From the NCBI RefSeq assembly GCF_002078505.1, contig NZ_LUAV01000038.1:186001-250000 (forward strand): 64,000 nucleotides of DNA. The letters run 5' to 3'. Both the position numbers and the translations under genes were made by a program. The stretch is from Ensifer aridi (GTDB taxonomy: Bacteria > Pseudomonadota > Alphaproteobacteria > Rhizobiales > Rhizobiaceae). Of the stretch, positions 49,873 to 59,326 are shown in pieces (position 1 is the first letter of the stretch; every line of letters begins with the position of its first letter). Under the pieces are notes generated by a model, which saw only the letters and a program-made list of their open reading frames with translations, was not told where the DNA came from and ran no database searches.

Positions 49873-50334
49873 TCAGACGCTGCTGAGTAGCAGGCTCGTT
49901 TCGCTGTTGGCCACGCCATCGACCATCCGTACCTCGCGCAGAATGCGGTCGAACTCGGACAGGTTCGCCGCGCGGATGTTGGCCACGAGATCCCAGTTGC
50001 CGTTGGTCGTGTGCAGCGTATAGATCTCCGGCATGCCGCGCAGCCTGCGGATGACCTGCGTCGTCGACTTGCCGACGACCTCGATCATCATCACGGCATG
50101 GACGGTATTTACGTCGTAGTCCTCCCTCACGCGCACGGTGAAGCCGAGAAGCGTTCCGGTCTCGAGCAGGCGGTCCAGACGGTTCTGCACGGTGCCGCGG
50201 GCAACGCCGAGCGCATCGGACAGCTTCGAGAGCGAGGCGCGCCCGTCGGCCCGAAGATGAGCGATGATCTGCCGATCCAGGTCATCCGGCGTGTACTTCG
50301 CGACGGTCGTACCGCCCGCTGATGTTTTGCTCAT
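49873..50334 (-). CDS. Lrp/AsnC family regulator
   Basis: A 153-residue Lrp-type regulator. The HTH is at residues 18-60 (LDRQIIAHLRADGRASLSKLSDALGVARGTVQNRLDRL), followed by a RAM ligand domain with HAVMMIEVVGKSTTQVIRRLRGMPEIYTLHTTNGNWDLVANI. It diverges from the ornithine cyclodeaminase gene over 126 nt, so it probably controls it in response to an amino acid such as ornithine or arginine. The ATG was chosen; a GTG five codons earlier is also open. Confidence 0.9.
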   Translation of the reverse strand: MSKTSAGGTTVAKYTPDDLDRQIIAHLRADGRASLSKLSDALGVARGTVQNRLDRLLETGTLLGFTVRVREDYDVNTVHAVMMIEVVGKSTTQVIRRLRGMPEIYTLHTTNGNWDLVANIRAANLSEFDRILREVRMVDGVANSETSLLLSSV

Positions 50335-50460
50335 ATTGCGCAGTTCCACTGATCAAATCGCCCAATACGATGGCGAAAATAGCACAGGTTTGCGCTTTCG
50401 ACCAGCGGGCCGGATCGGTTACCATCTTTCCTGTTCATCACATGCAGGAGAAAACCGCCG

Positions 50461-51510
50461 ATGCTCGCGCCGCTTCCGTCAGCCAAGGCAATGGTGCCGT
50501 TTGTCAGCGTCGACAACATGATGCGGCTCGTTCACCATCTTGGGGTCGAGACCGTTCTGGCGGAGCTCACGGACGCGATCGAAGCGGATTTCCGCCGCTG
50601 GGAAAGCTTCGACAAGACACCGCGTGTCGCCAGCCACTCGCGTGACGGCGTCATCGAATTGATGCCCACGTCCGACGGCAGCGTCTATAGCTTCAAATAT
50701 GTCAACGGCCACCCCAAGAACATCGCAGACGGGCTGCAGACGGTGACCGCCTTCGGCCTGCTTGCCGAAGTCTCGACCGGCTATCCGGTGCTCATCACGG
50801 AAATGACGATCCTGACGGCGCTCAGGACCGCGGCCACCTCGGCTATGGCGGCGCGCCACCTCGCGCCGAAGGGCGCGCGCACCATGGCAATGATCGGCAA
50901 TGGTGCCCAGGCCGAATTCCAGGCTCTGGCGATTAAAGCCGTCTGCGGCATCGATACCGTCCGCCTTTACGACATCGATCCTCGAGCAACCGCGAAGACT
51001 GCACGCAATCTCGCCGGTTACGGTCTCGCGATCGTCTCGTGCAGCTCCGCGCAGGAGGCGATCGAGGGTGCCGAGATCATCACCACCTGCACGGCCGACA
51101 AGCAGTTCGCGACGATTCTGACCGACAACATGATCGGCGCCGGTGTCCATATTAACGCGATCGGCGGCGACTGCCCCGGCAAGACGGAGCTGCACCGCGA
51201 CATCCTCAAACGCTCCGACGTCTTCGTCGAATATCCACCGCAGACCCGCATTGAGGGCGAAATCCAACAGATGGCGCCGGATTTTCCGGTGGTCGAACTC
51301 TGGAAGGTCGTCAACGGCGAGGCGCCGGGCCGGCGCGATTCGCAGCAGATCACGCTCTTCGACAGCGTCGGTTTCGCCATCGAGGATTTTTCAGCGCTTC
51401 GCTACGTGCGCGAGCGCCTCTCCGGCACGGAGTTTTACCAGAACCTCGACATGATCGCCGATCCGGACGATCCGCGCGACCTGTTCGGAATGCTGCTTCG
51501 CGCGAAGTAA
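50461..51510 (+). CDS. Ornithine cyclodeaminase
   Basis: A 349-residue member of the ornithine cyclodeaminase/mu-crystallin family. The substrate Lys lies in the YSFKYVNGHPKN segment, TEMTILTALRTAATSA is a family landmark, and the Rossmann motif reads MIGNGAQAEFQAL. It converts ornithine to proline plus ammonia using bound NAD. Length and sequence match rhizobial and agrobacterial enzymes. GGAGAAAACCGCCG precedes the ATG. The divergent Lrp gene is the likely regulator. Rhizobia often hold several paralogues, so I give no symbol. Confidence 0.88.
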   Translation: MLAPLPSAKAMVPFVSVDNMMRLVHHLGVETVLAELTDAIEADFRRWESFDKTPRVASHSRDGVIELMPTSDGSVYSFKYVNGHPKNIADGLQTVTAFGLLAEVSTGYPVLITEMTILTALRTAATSAMAARHLAPKGARTMAMIGNGAQAEFQALAIKAVCGIDTVRLYDIDPRATAKTARNLAGYGLAIVSCSSAQEAIEGAEIITTCTADKQFATILTDNMIGAGVHINAIGGDCPGKTELHRDILKRSDVFVEYPPQTRIEGEIQQMAPDFPVVELWKVVNGEAPGRRDSQQITLFDSVGFAIEDFSALRYVRERLSGTEFYQNLDMIADPDDPRDLFGMLLRAK

Positions 51511-51578
51511 CGGCGGCGGTCCAACGAAAGGTTTGCCTGGGCGCTTTTCCGCCGTTGTGTGAAAGGTCGCCCGGCGCG

Positions 51579-51839
51579 CTACTGCTTCCCGATGCGGGAT
51601 AGGGCCTCCCGTGCCTCCTCCACCAACGGATGATCGGGATGACGGCGGATGAAGCGCTCGTACGCTTCCACCGTGTTCTCCGCCTTGACTTGCTCGAATT
51701 CCGATCGGACCGCGGCCTCGTAATCCGGAGGCTTCTGCATATCAGCTCCACCTGCCTTCGCGCCGGCTGCCGCTGCCGGATGACACATTGCTGCCAATGT
51801 TACCGAGGCAAACAACGCCAGAAACCTGTGGAACGGCAC
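51579..51839 (-). CDS. Small exported hypothetical protein
   Basis: An 86-residue protein with a signal peptide (about residues 1-25, ending AAAA). The mature part DYEAAVRSEFEQVKAENTVEAYERFIRRHPDHPLVEEAREAL is a single TPR-like helical hairpin. It is probably periplasmic. The start is GTG with GGAGG 6 nt upstream. It lies between ornithine cyclodeaminase and the metalloprotease, convergent with the former and divergent from the latter. Confidence 0.65.
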   Translation of the reverse strand: MPFHRFLALFASVTLAAMCHPAAAAGAKAGGADMQKPPDYEAAVRSEFEQVKAENTVEAYERFIRRHPDHPLVEEAREALSRIGKQ

Positions 51840-51965
51840 CCCTTTCCTCCAATCTTATCCAACGCCTTATGACAATAGTAGGCATTGGCTCTCATCGTCG
51901 CGGACACGATCCGTGTTTTTGGACCCCGAGGCAATGGCCTCGCGCTTAGCAATTGGGAATTTCGC

Positions 51966-53501
51966 ATGAGCGGTAGCGGTAAAACTCTCAAAACTGTAAG
52001 GGCAACCGGCAACAGCCTAATCGACGGCGTACTGTCGGGCTCGAGCTGGACCGGCACCATCACCTATGCATTCCCGACAGCGAGCAGCAGTTACACCTAC
52101 GGCAACGAAAAGTCCTCCGGCTTCAATTCCATGTCGACGGCGCAGGTGAACACCGCACTGTTCGCGATGGAGCAGTCCTACGGCTCGGCGGCCAATGACG
52201 GCTTCTCCATCGAGGGCTTCACCAACGCCAACTTCGCCGCCGGCAGTGCCAGCACCGCAACTCTCCGCTTCGCGCAGTCGAACCTTCCGAAAACCGCCTA
52301 TGCCTATATGCCCGGAACCTACGCTCAGGCCGGCGATGTCTGGTTCGGCACCGCTTATGCCGGCACGGTGAACGACTATCGCAATCCGGTCGCCGGCAAT
52401 TACGCCTGGCACACACTGTTGCACGAGCTTGGTCACGCGCTCGGCCTGAAGCATGGCCATGAGGCGGAGGGCGCTTTTAACGCCCTGCCCAGCCAATACG
52501 ACTCGATCGAGTATTCGATCATGACCTATCGAGGCTATGTCGGCGGCAACGGCTACTACTACGAACAATACGGCGCGCCGCAGACCTTCATGATGGCCGA
52601 CATCGCAGCGCTCCAGGAAATGTACGGCGCCGACTTCACGACCAACAGCGGCAACACGGTCTACAAATGGACGCCGGGCAGCGGCGCCACGCTCGTCAAC
52701 GGCGCGGTCGCCGTCTCGCCCGGCGCCAACCGGATCTTCGCCACCGTCTGGGATGGCGGCGGTAACGATACCTACGATCTCACGGCCTATACGACCGGGC
52801 TCAAGGTCGACCTACGGCCGGGCCAGGCCTCGACCCTCAGCATCGACCAGCTTGCCTGGCTCGGCGGCGGCTCCAACAAAGGCTTCGCCGCCGGCAACAT
52901 CTTCAATGCGCTGCTCTATCATGGCGACACGCGCTCGCTGATCGAGAACGTCAAGGGTGGCTCGGCCGGAGACTTGATCACCGGTAACCAGGCCGCCAAC
53001 AGCTTATGGGGCTACGGCGGCAACGATGCACTGAATGGCGATTCCGGCAATGACGCCCTTTATGGCGGAATCGGTAACGATACGCTCTATGGCAGTGCGG
53101 GCAACGACGCCCTTTTCGGCGAATCGGGCAACGACCTGCTCTATGGGGGCGCCGGAGCAGATCGTCTGACTGGCGGCGCCGGAGCCGACCGCTTCGTGTT
53201 CAAGGCACTTTCGGAGTCGTCCGTCGCGACCTCAGGTCGCGATACGATCTACGACTTTCTGCCCTCGGAAGCGGACAGGATCGATCTTTCCGTCATCGAT
53301 GCCAACACGAAAGTCTCCGGCGATCAGGCATTTGCATTCATCGGCACGGCGGCGTTCAATGGTGCGGCGGGTCAGGTCCGATACGTGAAGCAGGCCTCCG
53401 ATACCTACATCTATGGTGACGTCAACGGCGATAAGGTGGCGGATTTCGCCATACATCTGGACGACGCCGTCACCCTGCAAAAAGGCTATTTTGTCCTGTA
53501 G
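51966..53501 (+). CDS. Serralysin-like M10 metalloprotease with RTX repeats
   Basis: A 511-residue secreted protease. The zinc site is LLHELGHALGLKHGHE (HExxHxxGxxH), with the Met-turn YSIMTYRGY. Six or seven RTX nonapeptides follow near residues 365-420 (GNDALYGGIGNDTLYG and similar); they bind calcium. The C-terminus ends in a hydrophobic type I secretion signal with no N-terminal signal peptide. PrsDE, encoded on the other strand 15 kb away, is the likely exporter. The ATG at 51966 is preferred; an earlier start at 51885 adds 27 residues without homology. Confidence 0.88.
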   Translation: MSGSGKTLKTVRATGNSLIDGVLSGSSWTGTITYAFPTASSSYTYGNEKSSGFNSMSTAQVNTALFAMEQSYGSAANDGFSIEGFTNANFAAGSASTATLRFAQSNLPKTAYAYMPGTYAQAGDVWFGTAYAGTVNDYRNPVAGNYAWHTLLHELGHALGLKHGHEAEGAFNALPSQYDSIEYSIMTYRGYVGGNGYYYEQYGAPQTFMMADIAALQEMYGADFTTNSGNTVYKWTPGSGATLVNGAVAVSPGANRIFATVWDGGGNDTYDLTAYTTGLKVDLRPGQASTLSIDQLAWLGGGSNKGFAAGNIFNALLYHGDTRSLIENVKGGSAGDLITGNQAANSLWGYGGNDALNGDSGNDALYGGIGNDTLYGSAGNDALFGESGNDLLYGGAGADRLTGGAGADRFVFKALSESSVATSGRDTIYDFLPSEADRIDLSVIDANTKVSGDQAFAFIGTAAFNGAAGQVRYVKQASDTYIYGDVNGDKVADFAIHLDDAVTLQKGYFVL

Positions 53502-53598
53502 TAGGCGATACGCCTGGACGCCGCTCCAATCCGGCCTGCTACCCCGTTGTGACCACAAGCAAAGGAAGGGAATATCCCTAAGGGCGGCCGCGCCTCTT

Positions 53599-53675
53599 AG
53601 AGCGGTTCCGGTTTTGAGTGAATCGGAAGGGATTCCGTTATCGGTTTTGTGATTCAAGATGCTGGCTGGAGCGGA
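53599..53675. repeat. Probable rhizobial intergenic repeat
   Basis: AGAGCGGTTCCGGTTTTGAG followed by AATCGGAAGGGATTCCG is the kind of intergenic repeat seen in many copies in Rhizobiales. The imperfect arms TCGGAAGGGATTCCG can pair. Family membership is from memory and was not searched. Confidence 0.4.
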
Positions 53676-54174
53676 GGTCAGCATCCGATGCCGCGACCTC
53701 TTTCGTGGCGGTTCCTGCGCGGCGAGGGGGCTGCGGTTCAAACCACTGTTCACCCTTGAGCGGCCTCTGCCGATGCTGCCCGCCGGCGCTGCTGGCAGCC
53801 CGGCGATGCGTTGCCCATAGAATTTTCGCCTTCGTTTCTCAGAGAAGCACAGGCGATCCTCATTATTTTCGTAAATAAGCATACACCACGGCTCAAGCCG
53901 CGCGGCATGCCGTTCCCATCGTGTAGCTCAACCGGCGAGCCACTTCGCTTGCCAGGACAGCGAGGCCGACAGGGTGAACGAGGACTGTGCGGCGGATGGT
54001 CGCGGCTGCATTTCGTCGTCCCGCTCGCCTACGCGGCCGGCAACGACGATCCTGGCGCTCGCGTTCCACTTTCGCTCTCATCCACAGGCGCGTTAACGCG
54101 CGATGGTGGCGCGTTCACACGATGTTTACGATTATAGGTTGCGATCGACGGTCGTAAGGCACGCGCAAAAGTTA

Positions 54175-54225
54175 TTGACATATTAATCCTGCCGAATTAT
54201 CACTGACGAAATTCAAAAATCGTCA
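54175..54225 (+). promoter_or_regulatory. Sigma-70 promoter with overlapping TetR operator
   Basis: TTGACA (54175-54180), 17 nt, then TATCAC (54198-54203). An inverted repeat TGACGA-N10-TCGTCA (54204-54225) begins right after the -10 box and spans the likely start site, ideal for repression by the adjacent TetR protein. Confidence 0.65.
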
Positions 54226-54245
54226 CTCGTCACAAAGTGGATAGA

Positions 54246-54854
54246 ATGAGCGATCTCAAAGAAAGCGGCGTCGACGCTGCCCGGCAGGAAAACATCACGC
54301 GGATCCTCGATTCCGCGGAGCGCCTCTTCCGTCATTACGGCTATGCCAAGACGAACGTCGCCGACATCGCCCGCGATCTCGATATGTCCCCGGCCAACAT
54401 CTATCGCTTCTTCGCGTCGAAGACGGAGATTCACCAGGCGCTCTGCGCCCGCATGCTGGCCGCGAACTACCAGCAAGCCTATGAGATTTCGCGTCTGCCG
54501 TTGAGCGCCACTGAGCGGCTCAGGCGCTATGCGCATGAGCAGCACAAGCTCACGGTCGAGACCATGCTCGACGAAGAGAAGGTCCACGAGATGGTCATCG
54601 TGGCGATCGAGCGGGAATGGCACGTCATCGAAAAGCACATCGATCGCGTCGATCAGCTCCTGGCCGAGATCATCCGCGAGGGCATCAAGGCCGGCGAATT
54701 CGCCGATCAGGATCCGGAGGTCGCCGCCCGGTGCTTCGATGCCAGCCTGATAACCCTCTGTCATCCGCAGATGGTGGCGCAATGTCTTGCGAAGCAGAAC
54801 CGCGCGACGCCCGACGAGCTAATCGAATTCGCGATCAAAGCACTGAAGAAATAA
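54246..54854 (+). CDS. TetR-family regulator of the RND operon
   Basis: A 202-residue TetR regulator. The HTH is at residues 15-60 (ITRILDSAERLFRHYGYAKTNVADIARDLDMSPANIYRFFASK), followed by a helical ligand domain. The ATG was chosen; a GTG three codons earlier is open. It comes first in the efflux operon and sits behind its own putative operator, the usual layout of an autoregulated efflux repressor. The inducer is unknown. Confidence 0.9.
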   Translation: MSDLKESGVDAARQENITRILDSAERLFRHYGYAKTNVADIARDLDMSPANIYRFFASKTEIHQALCARMLAANYQQAYEISRLPLSATERLRRYAHEQHKLTVETMLDEEKVHEMVIVAIEREWHVIEKHIDRVDQLLAEIIREGIKAGEFADQDPEVAARCFDASLITLCHPQMVAQCLAKQNRATPDELIEFAIKALKK

Positions 54855-54907
54855 TCGAAGAAATACGAGCGGCCGCGCCACGAGCCGCCACGCAGGGAGT
54901 ACGAACG

Positions 54908-56062
54908 ATGTTTTCACCGAAGCCCTTCAACCGGCCGTTCGTCGCCAATCTCCTGGCCCTCGTCGCCCTTGGCGCCGTTCTTGCCGGCTGCTCGGAAGAA
55001 AAGGTCGAGACCAAGGAGATCGTCCGTCCGGTGAAGGTGGTGGAGATTTCCACGGCGGGGCAAGCGCGCGCGCTCGACTATTCGGGTTCGGTGAAGGCGC
55101 GCACGGAAATGAACCTCGGCTTCCGCGTCGCGGGCAAGATTACCGAACGGCTCGTCAATATCGGCGACCGGGTGAAGCCCGGCGATCTTCTGGCACGCAT
55201 CGATCCCTCCGACTTCGAGCTCGCGGTGAAGAGCGCCGAGGCGAGCCTGCTCGCCGCCGAGACGCAGGTGCAGACGGCGGCGCTCGCCAAGAGCCGGGCC
55301 GAACAGCTCTTCGGCAAGGCATTCTCTTCCAAGGCGCAGCTCGACCAGGCGACGCTCGCCTATGACCAGGCGGTCTCCACGCGCGACGCCGCGGCGTCGT
55401 CTCTCAGCCAGGCGAAGAACCAGGTGGCCTATACGGATTTGAAATCCGACCAGAACGGCATCGTGACCGCCATCAATGCCGATATCGGCCAGGTCGTCGG
55501 CACGGGCACGCCGGTCGTGACCGTCGCGGTCGACGGCGAGAAGGAGGTCGAAATCGCCGTGCCGGAGATGGATATTGCCGAGTTTAAGCCGGGCAAGCCG
55601 GTCAGAGCGCGCTTCTGGTCGAACGACGCGCTCGTCGTCGACGGCCACGTGCGCGAGGTCTCCGGCAGCGCCGACCAGCGTTCGCGTACCTTTTCCGTGC
55701 GCGTCAGCCTGCCCAACGACGAGCGCGTGCTCCTCGGCATGACGGCGACGGTCGAGACCGCTGCCGCCAATTCGCAGCCGCTCGTTTCCATTCCGTTGAG
55801 CGCACTTGCGCAGAAGGACGGCAAGGACATCGTCTGGGTCGTCGACCGCAACGCCTCGACCGTGCATGCGCGCGGGATCGAGCTCGCGGATTTCGCCGAC
55901 GACGGCGTACGCGTCACCGGCGGCCTTCAGCCCGGTGATCTCGTCGTTGCCGTCGGCACGCAGTTCATGTCGGAAGACCTGAAGGTGAAGCTGCCTGCAA
56001 TCGCCGGGCCGTCGGCCGAGCAGCAGTCCGCCCGCGCCGAAACGCACGAAATCGTGCGCTAA
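54908..56062 (+). CDS. RND efflux membrane-fusion lipoprotein
   Basis: A 384-residue adaptor with a lipobox LAGC at residues 23-26 of the signal peptide, so the mature protein is lipid-anchored to the inner membrane. The barrel-sandwich halves are LGFRVAGKITERLVNIGDRVKPGD and DQNGIVTAINADIGQVV, flanking a short coiled coil (about residues 95-165). A beta-barrel and membrane-proximal domain follow. It joins the RND pump to an outer-membrane channel not encoded here. GGAGTACGAACG precedes the ATG, 53 nt after the TetR stop. The pump gene follows 29 nt later. Confidence 0.92.
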   Translation: MFSPKPFNRPFVANLLALVALGAVLAGCSEEKVETKEIVRPVKVVEISTAGQARALDYSGSVKARTEMNLGFRVAGKITERLVNIGDRVKPGDLLARIDPSDFELAVKSAEASLLAAETQVQTAALAKSRAEQLFGKAFSSKAQLDQATLAYDQAVSTRDAAASSLSQAKNQVAYTDLKSDQNGIVTAINADIGQVVGTGTPVVTVAVDGEKEVEIAVPEMDIAEFKPGKPVRARFWSNDALVVDGHVREVSGSADQRSRTFSVRVSLPNDERVLLGMTATVETAAANSQPLVSIPLSALAQKDGKDIVWVVDRNASTVHARGIELADFADDGVRVTGGLQPGDLVVAVGTQFMSEDLKVKLPAIAGPSAEQQSARAETHEIVR

Positions 56063-56091
56063 CCCCCCTCATAAAAAACGGAACGACGGCC

Positions 56092-59000
56092 ATGAACGCC
56101 TCCACCGGGGACAAGAAACCGTTCAACCTTTCGCGCTGGGCGATCGGCCATCCAAGCATCGCGCGTTTCCTGTTCGGGCTGATCATCATCACCGGCGCGC
56201 TCGGTCTCGTCCGCATGGGCCAGCGCGAAGACCCGGAATTCACCTTCCGCACGATGGTGGTCCAGGCCGTCTGGCCGGGTGCATCGATCGAGGAGATGCA
56301 GGACCAGGTCGTCAACAAGATCGAGACGAAGCTGCAGGAGACGCCGCACCTCGATTTCGTCCGCTCCTATACGCGCGCCGGCAGCGCCATCATCACCGTG
56401 CAGATCGAGGGCGACACCGATGCCGACGACGTAGCCGACGCCTTTTACCAGGTACGCAAGAAGGTGGGCGATATCGCGGGCGAGCTGCCGGAGGGCTTGC
56501 TCGGCCCCTATTTCAACGACGAGTTCGGCGACACCTTCATTACGCTGCACGCGATCAGCGGCGACGGCTACAGCTATCCGGAATTGAAGCGCTTCGCGAT
56601 CGAAGGCCGCGACATGCTCCTGACCACGCCCGGCGTCGAGAAGGTGGTCATCCTCGGCGATCAGCCGCAGAAGATCTACATCGACGTCTCCTCCAAGGCG
56701 CTCGCCGAACGCGGCTTGACGCTCAGCGACCTGCGCAACACCATTTCAGGGCAGAACAATGTCGATTACGCCGGCGCCGTCGATACCGGCACGCGCTCGG
56801 TGCGCATCTCCGTCGACGGCGGCGTTGCCCGGGCCGACGATATTCGCGAACTGCGCCTGCGGGCGGGCGACGCGACCATCCGCCTTGGCGATATCGCGAC
56901 CGTGACCTCGGGCCTCGAAGACCCCTTTTCGCGCAAATTCCGTTTCAACGGGCATGACAGCGTGCAGATCGGCGTGGTCATGGCCAAGGGCTTCAAGGTC
57001 ACCGATGTCGGCAAGGCGGTGGAGGCGACCTATGAGCGCTTCGAGTCCTCGCTGCCCTACGGCGTCTCGGTCGACCAGATCTCCAACCAGCCGGAGGTGG
57101 TCACCGAGGCGATCAGCGAGTTCAGCCATGCGCTCATCGAGGCGCTCATCATCGTCCTCGTAGTCTCCTTCCTGTCGATCGGCTGGCGCTCGGGCCTGGT
57201 GATTGCGATCGCCATACCGCTGGTGCTCGCCGCCACCTTCGCCATCATGTACGAGCTCGGCATTGACCTGCAGCGCATCTCACTGGGTGCCCTCATCATC
57301 GCGCTCGGCCTGCTTGTCGACGACGCGATGATCGTCGTCGAGCTGATGGAGCGCAAGCTCGAGGAAGGGCTCGTCAAGATCGAAGCGGCGAGCTTCGCCT
57401 ATTCCTCGACCGCCTTCCCGATGCTGACCGGCACGCTGATCACGACCGCCGGCTTCATCCCGGTCGGCTTTGCGGAATCGACCGCCGGCGAATATGTGCG
57501 CTCGCTCTTCTATGTCGTCGGCATCGCGCTCGTCGTGTCCTGGTTCGTGGCCGTCTATTTCACGCCCTGGCTTGGCTACATGATCCTGAAGCAGCGCCAC
57601 CATGCGGGCAGCCACCACGACGTCTTCGATACCCGTTTCTACCGTCGCCTCCGGGCAACCGTCGGCTGGGCGGTCCGCCACCGCGTCGTCGTCCTCGTCA
57701 TGACGCTCGCGGCCTTCATGACGAGCCTCTGGGCCTTCCAGTTCATCCCAAAGAACTTCTTCCCGCAGTCCTCCCGCCCTGAAATCCTCGTCGATCTCTG
57801 GCTTCCGGAGGGGACGAGCGTGAAGGAAGTCGAGAAACAGGCCAAGGCGCTCGAGGCGCGCATGATGGGCGACGAGGACAAGCGCTTCATCGCCACCTAC
57901 ATCGGCGAAGGCGCGCCGCGCTTCTTCCTGCCCCTCGACCAGCAGCTTCGCAACCCGAACTTCGCCCAGCTCCTCGTCATGGCGAAGGACGAGCCGGCCC
58001 GCGAGCGGCTAATCGTCAAGCTGCGCACGATTCTCGCCGAGGACTTCCCCTCGATCCGCGCCAAGGTCGACCGCCTGTTCCTTGGCCCCCCGACCGGCTG
58101 GCCGGTGCAGCTTCGGGTGATGGGACCGGATCGCCAGGAAGTGCGCCGCATCGCCGACGAGGTGAAGGCGAAGTTCCACGACAACCCGCTGCTCGGCGCT
58201 GTCCACGACGACTGGCTGGAGCAGGTGCCGGCGATGAAGCTCACGATCGACCAGGATCGCGCCCGCGCGCTCGGCGTCACCTCGCAGCGCATCCGCCAGA
58301 TGCTGCAGGCGGCAATGTCCGGCGTACCGCTCGACGATTTCCGCGACGGCGAAGAGACGGTCTCGATCGTCGCGCGGGAACCGGACGGCAACCGCCAACT
58401 GCTCTCGGCCGTCAACTCGGTCTATGTGCCGACGGACTTCGGCGGTTTCGTGCCCGTGTCGCAGGTCGCCAAGGTCGTGCCCGTTATGGAACAGGGCATC
58501 GAGTGGCGGCGCGATCGCCTGCCGACAATCACCGTGCGCGCGACGCTGCCGGACGGTGTGCAATCGAACGACGTGACGATGAAGCTCTACAACGAGCTCA
58601 AGTCCCTGCGGGACGGACTTGCGCCCGGCTACAAGGTCGAGATCCAGGGCGGCGCCGAAGACAGTGCCGAGAGCCAGGCATCGATCGCTGCCAAGGCGCC
58701 GATCATGCTCGTCGTCATCGTCATCCTGCTGATGGCGCAGCTCCAGCATTTCGGCAAGTCGATGCTGGTGCTGGCGACTGGCCCGCTCGGCATCATCGGC
58801 GCGGCCGCGGCGCTCTTGATCAGCGGCGCGCCCTTCGGCTTCGTCGCCATCCTGGGCGTCATCGCGCTGCTCGGCATCATCATCCGCAACTCGATCATCC
58901 TCGTCGACCAGATCGATCAGGATATAGCCGCCGGGATGGAGCGTTCCGAGGCGATCGTTGGCGCGGCGGTGCGTCGCTTCCGACCGATCGTGCTCACGGC

Positions 59001-59247
59001 ACTGACGGCCGTGCTCGCGCTGATCCCGATCTCGCGCGGCGTATTCTGGGGGCCGCTCGCCTACGCCATGATGGGCGGCATCCTGGTTGCGACTGTCCTG
59101 ACGATCCTGGTGCTTCCGGCCGGTTATGCCCTGTTCTTCGGCAAGGAACCGAAGGCGCGCAAGCCGGAGCCGGAAGAGGCGCCGCTGCAGGCGCAACCGG
59201 ACGAAGAAGATCGCGAGGCTTACCCGGCGCCCCTCGCGGCGGAATGA
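56092..59247 (+). CDS. RND efflux pump, inner-membrane component
   Basis: A 1051-residue RND transporter with the usual 12 helices and two large periplasmic loops. The proton-relay pair lies in helix 4 (IIALGLLVDDAMIVVELMERKL). Conserved features include the amphipathic N-terminus FNLSRWAIGHPSIARFLFGL, DFVRSYTRAGSA and the second-half AILGVIALLGIIIRNSIILVDQID. It resembles the VexF/CzcA-like 'acriflavin resistance' clade without metal-binding signatures. The likely substrates are small organic toxins. The C-terminus is an acidic Pro-rich tail. It follows the adaptor in one operon. Confidence 0.93.
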   Translation: MNASTGDKKPFNLSRWAIGHPSIARFLFGLIIITGALGLVRMGQREDPEFTFRTMVVQAVWPGASIEEMQDQVVNKIETKLQETPHLDFVRSYTRAGSAIITVQIEGDTDADDVADAFYQVRKKVGDIAGELPEGLLGPYFNDEFGDTFITLHAISGDGYSYPELKRFAIEGRDMLLTTPGVEKVVILGDQPQKIYIDVSSKALAERGLTLSDLRNTISGQNNVDYAGAVDTGTRSVRISVDGGVARADDIRELRLRAGDATIRLGDIATVTSGLEDPFSRKFRFNGHDSVQIGVVMAKGFKVTDVGKAVEATYERFESSLPYGVSVDQISNQPEVVTEAISEFSHALIEALIIVLVVSFLSIGWRSGLVIAIAIPLVLAATFAIMYELGIDLQRISLGALIIALGLLVDDAMIVVELMERKLEEGLVKIEAASFAYSSTAFPMLTGTLITTAGFIPVGFAESTAGEYVRSLFYVVGIALVVSWFVAVYFTPWLGYMILKQRHHAGSHHDVFDTRFYRRLRATVGWAVRHRVVVLVMTLAAFMTSLWAFQFIPKNFFPQSSRPEILVDLWLPEGTSVKEVEKQAKALEARMMGDEDKRFIATYIGEGAPRFFLPLDQQLRNPNFAQLLVMAKDEPARERLIVKLRTILAEDFPSIRAKVDRLFLGPPTGWPVQLRVMGPDRQEVRRIADEVKAKFHDNPLLGAVHDDWLEQVPAMKLTIDQDRARALGVTSQRIRQMLQAAMSGVPLDDFRDGEETVSIVAREPDGNRQLLSAVNSVYVPTDFGGFVPVSQVAKVVPVMEQGIEWRRDRLPTITVRATLPDGVQSNDVTMKLYNELKSLRDGLAPGYKVEIQGGAEDSAESQASIAAKAPIMLVVIVILLMAQLQHFGKSMLVLATGPLGIIGAAAALLISGAPFGFVAILGVIALLGIIIRNSIILVDQIDQDIAAGMERSEAIVGAAVRRFRPIVLTALTAVLALIPISRGVFWGPLAYAMMGGILVATVLTILVLPAGYALFFGKEPKARKPEPEEAPLQAQPDEEDREAYPAPLAAE

Positions 59248-59326
59248 GCTGCGTGAGCGACGACGCGCCGGCCGGACAGGTCCCGGCCCGCGCGTCCCGG
59301 TCCAGGCGCAAAAGCGCCCGCGCATC

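Larger units (their letters stand above)
53502..54245. other. 744-nt intergenic region, protease / TetR gene
   Basis: No credible gene. It holds a palindromic rhizobial repeat near 53.6 kb and the TetR promoter and operator at its right end. Short frames on both strands have poor composition and no ribosome sites. Confidence 0.5.

Noticed and set aside
53502..54245. Hidden gene or RNA in the 744-nt spacer
   Set aside because: Frames on both strands lack ribosome sites and look like noise; no tRNA or known RNA fold was recognised.
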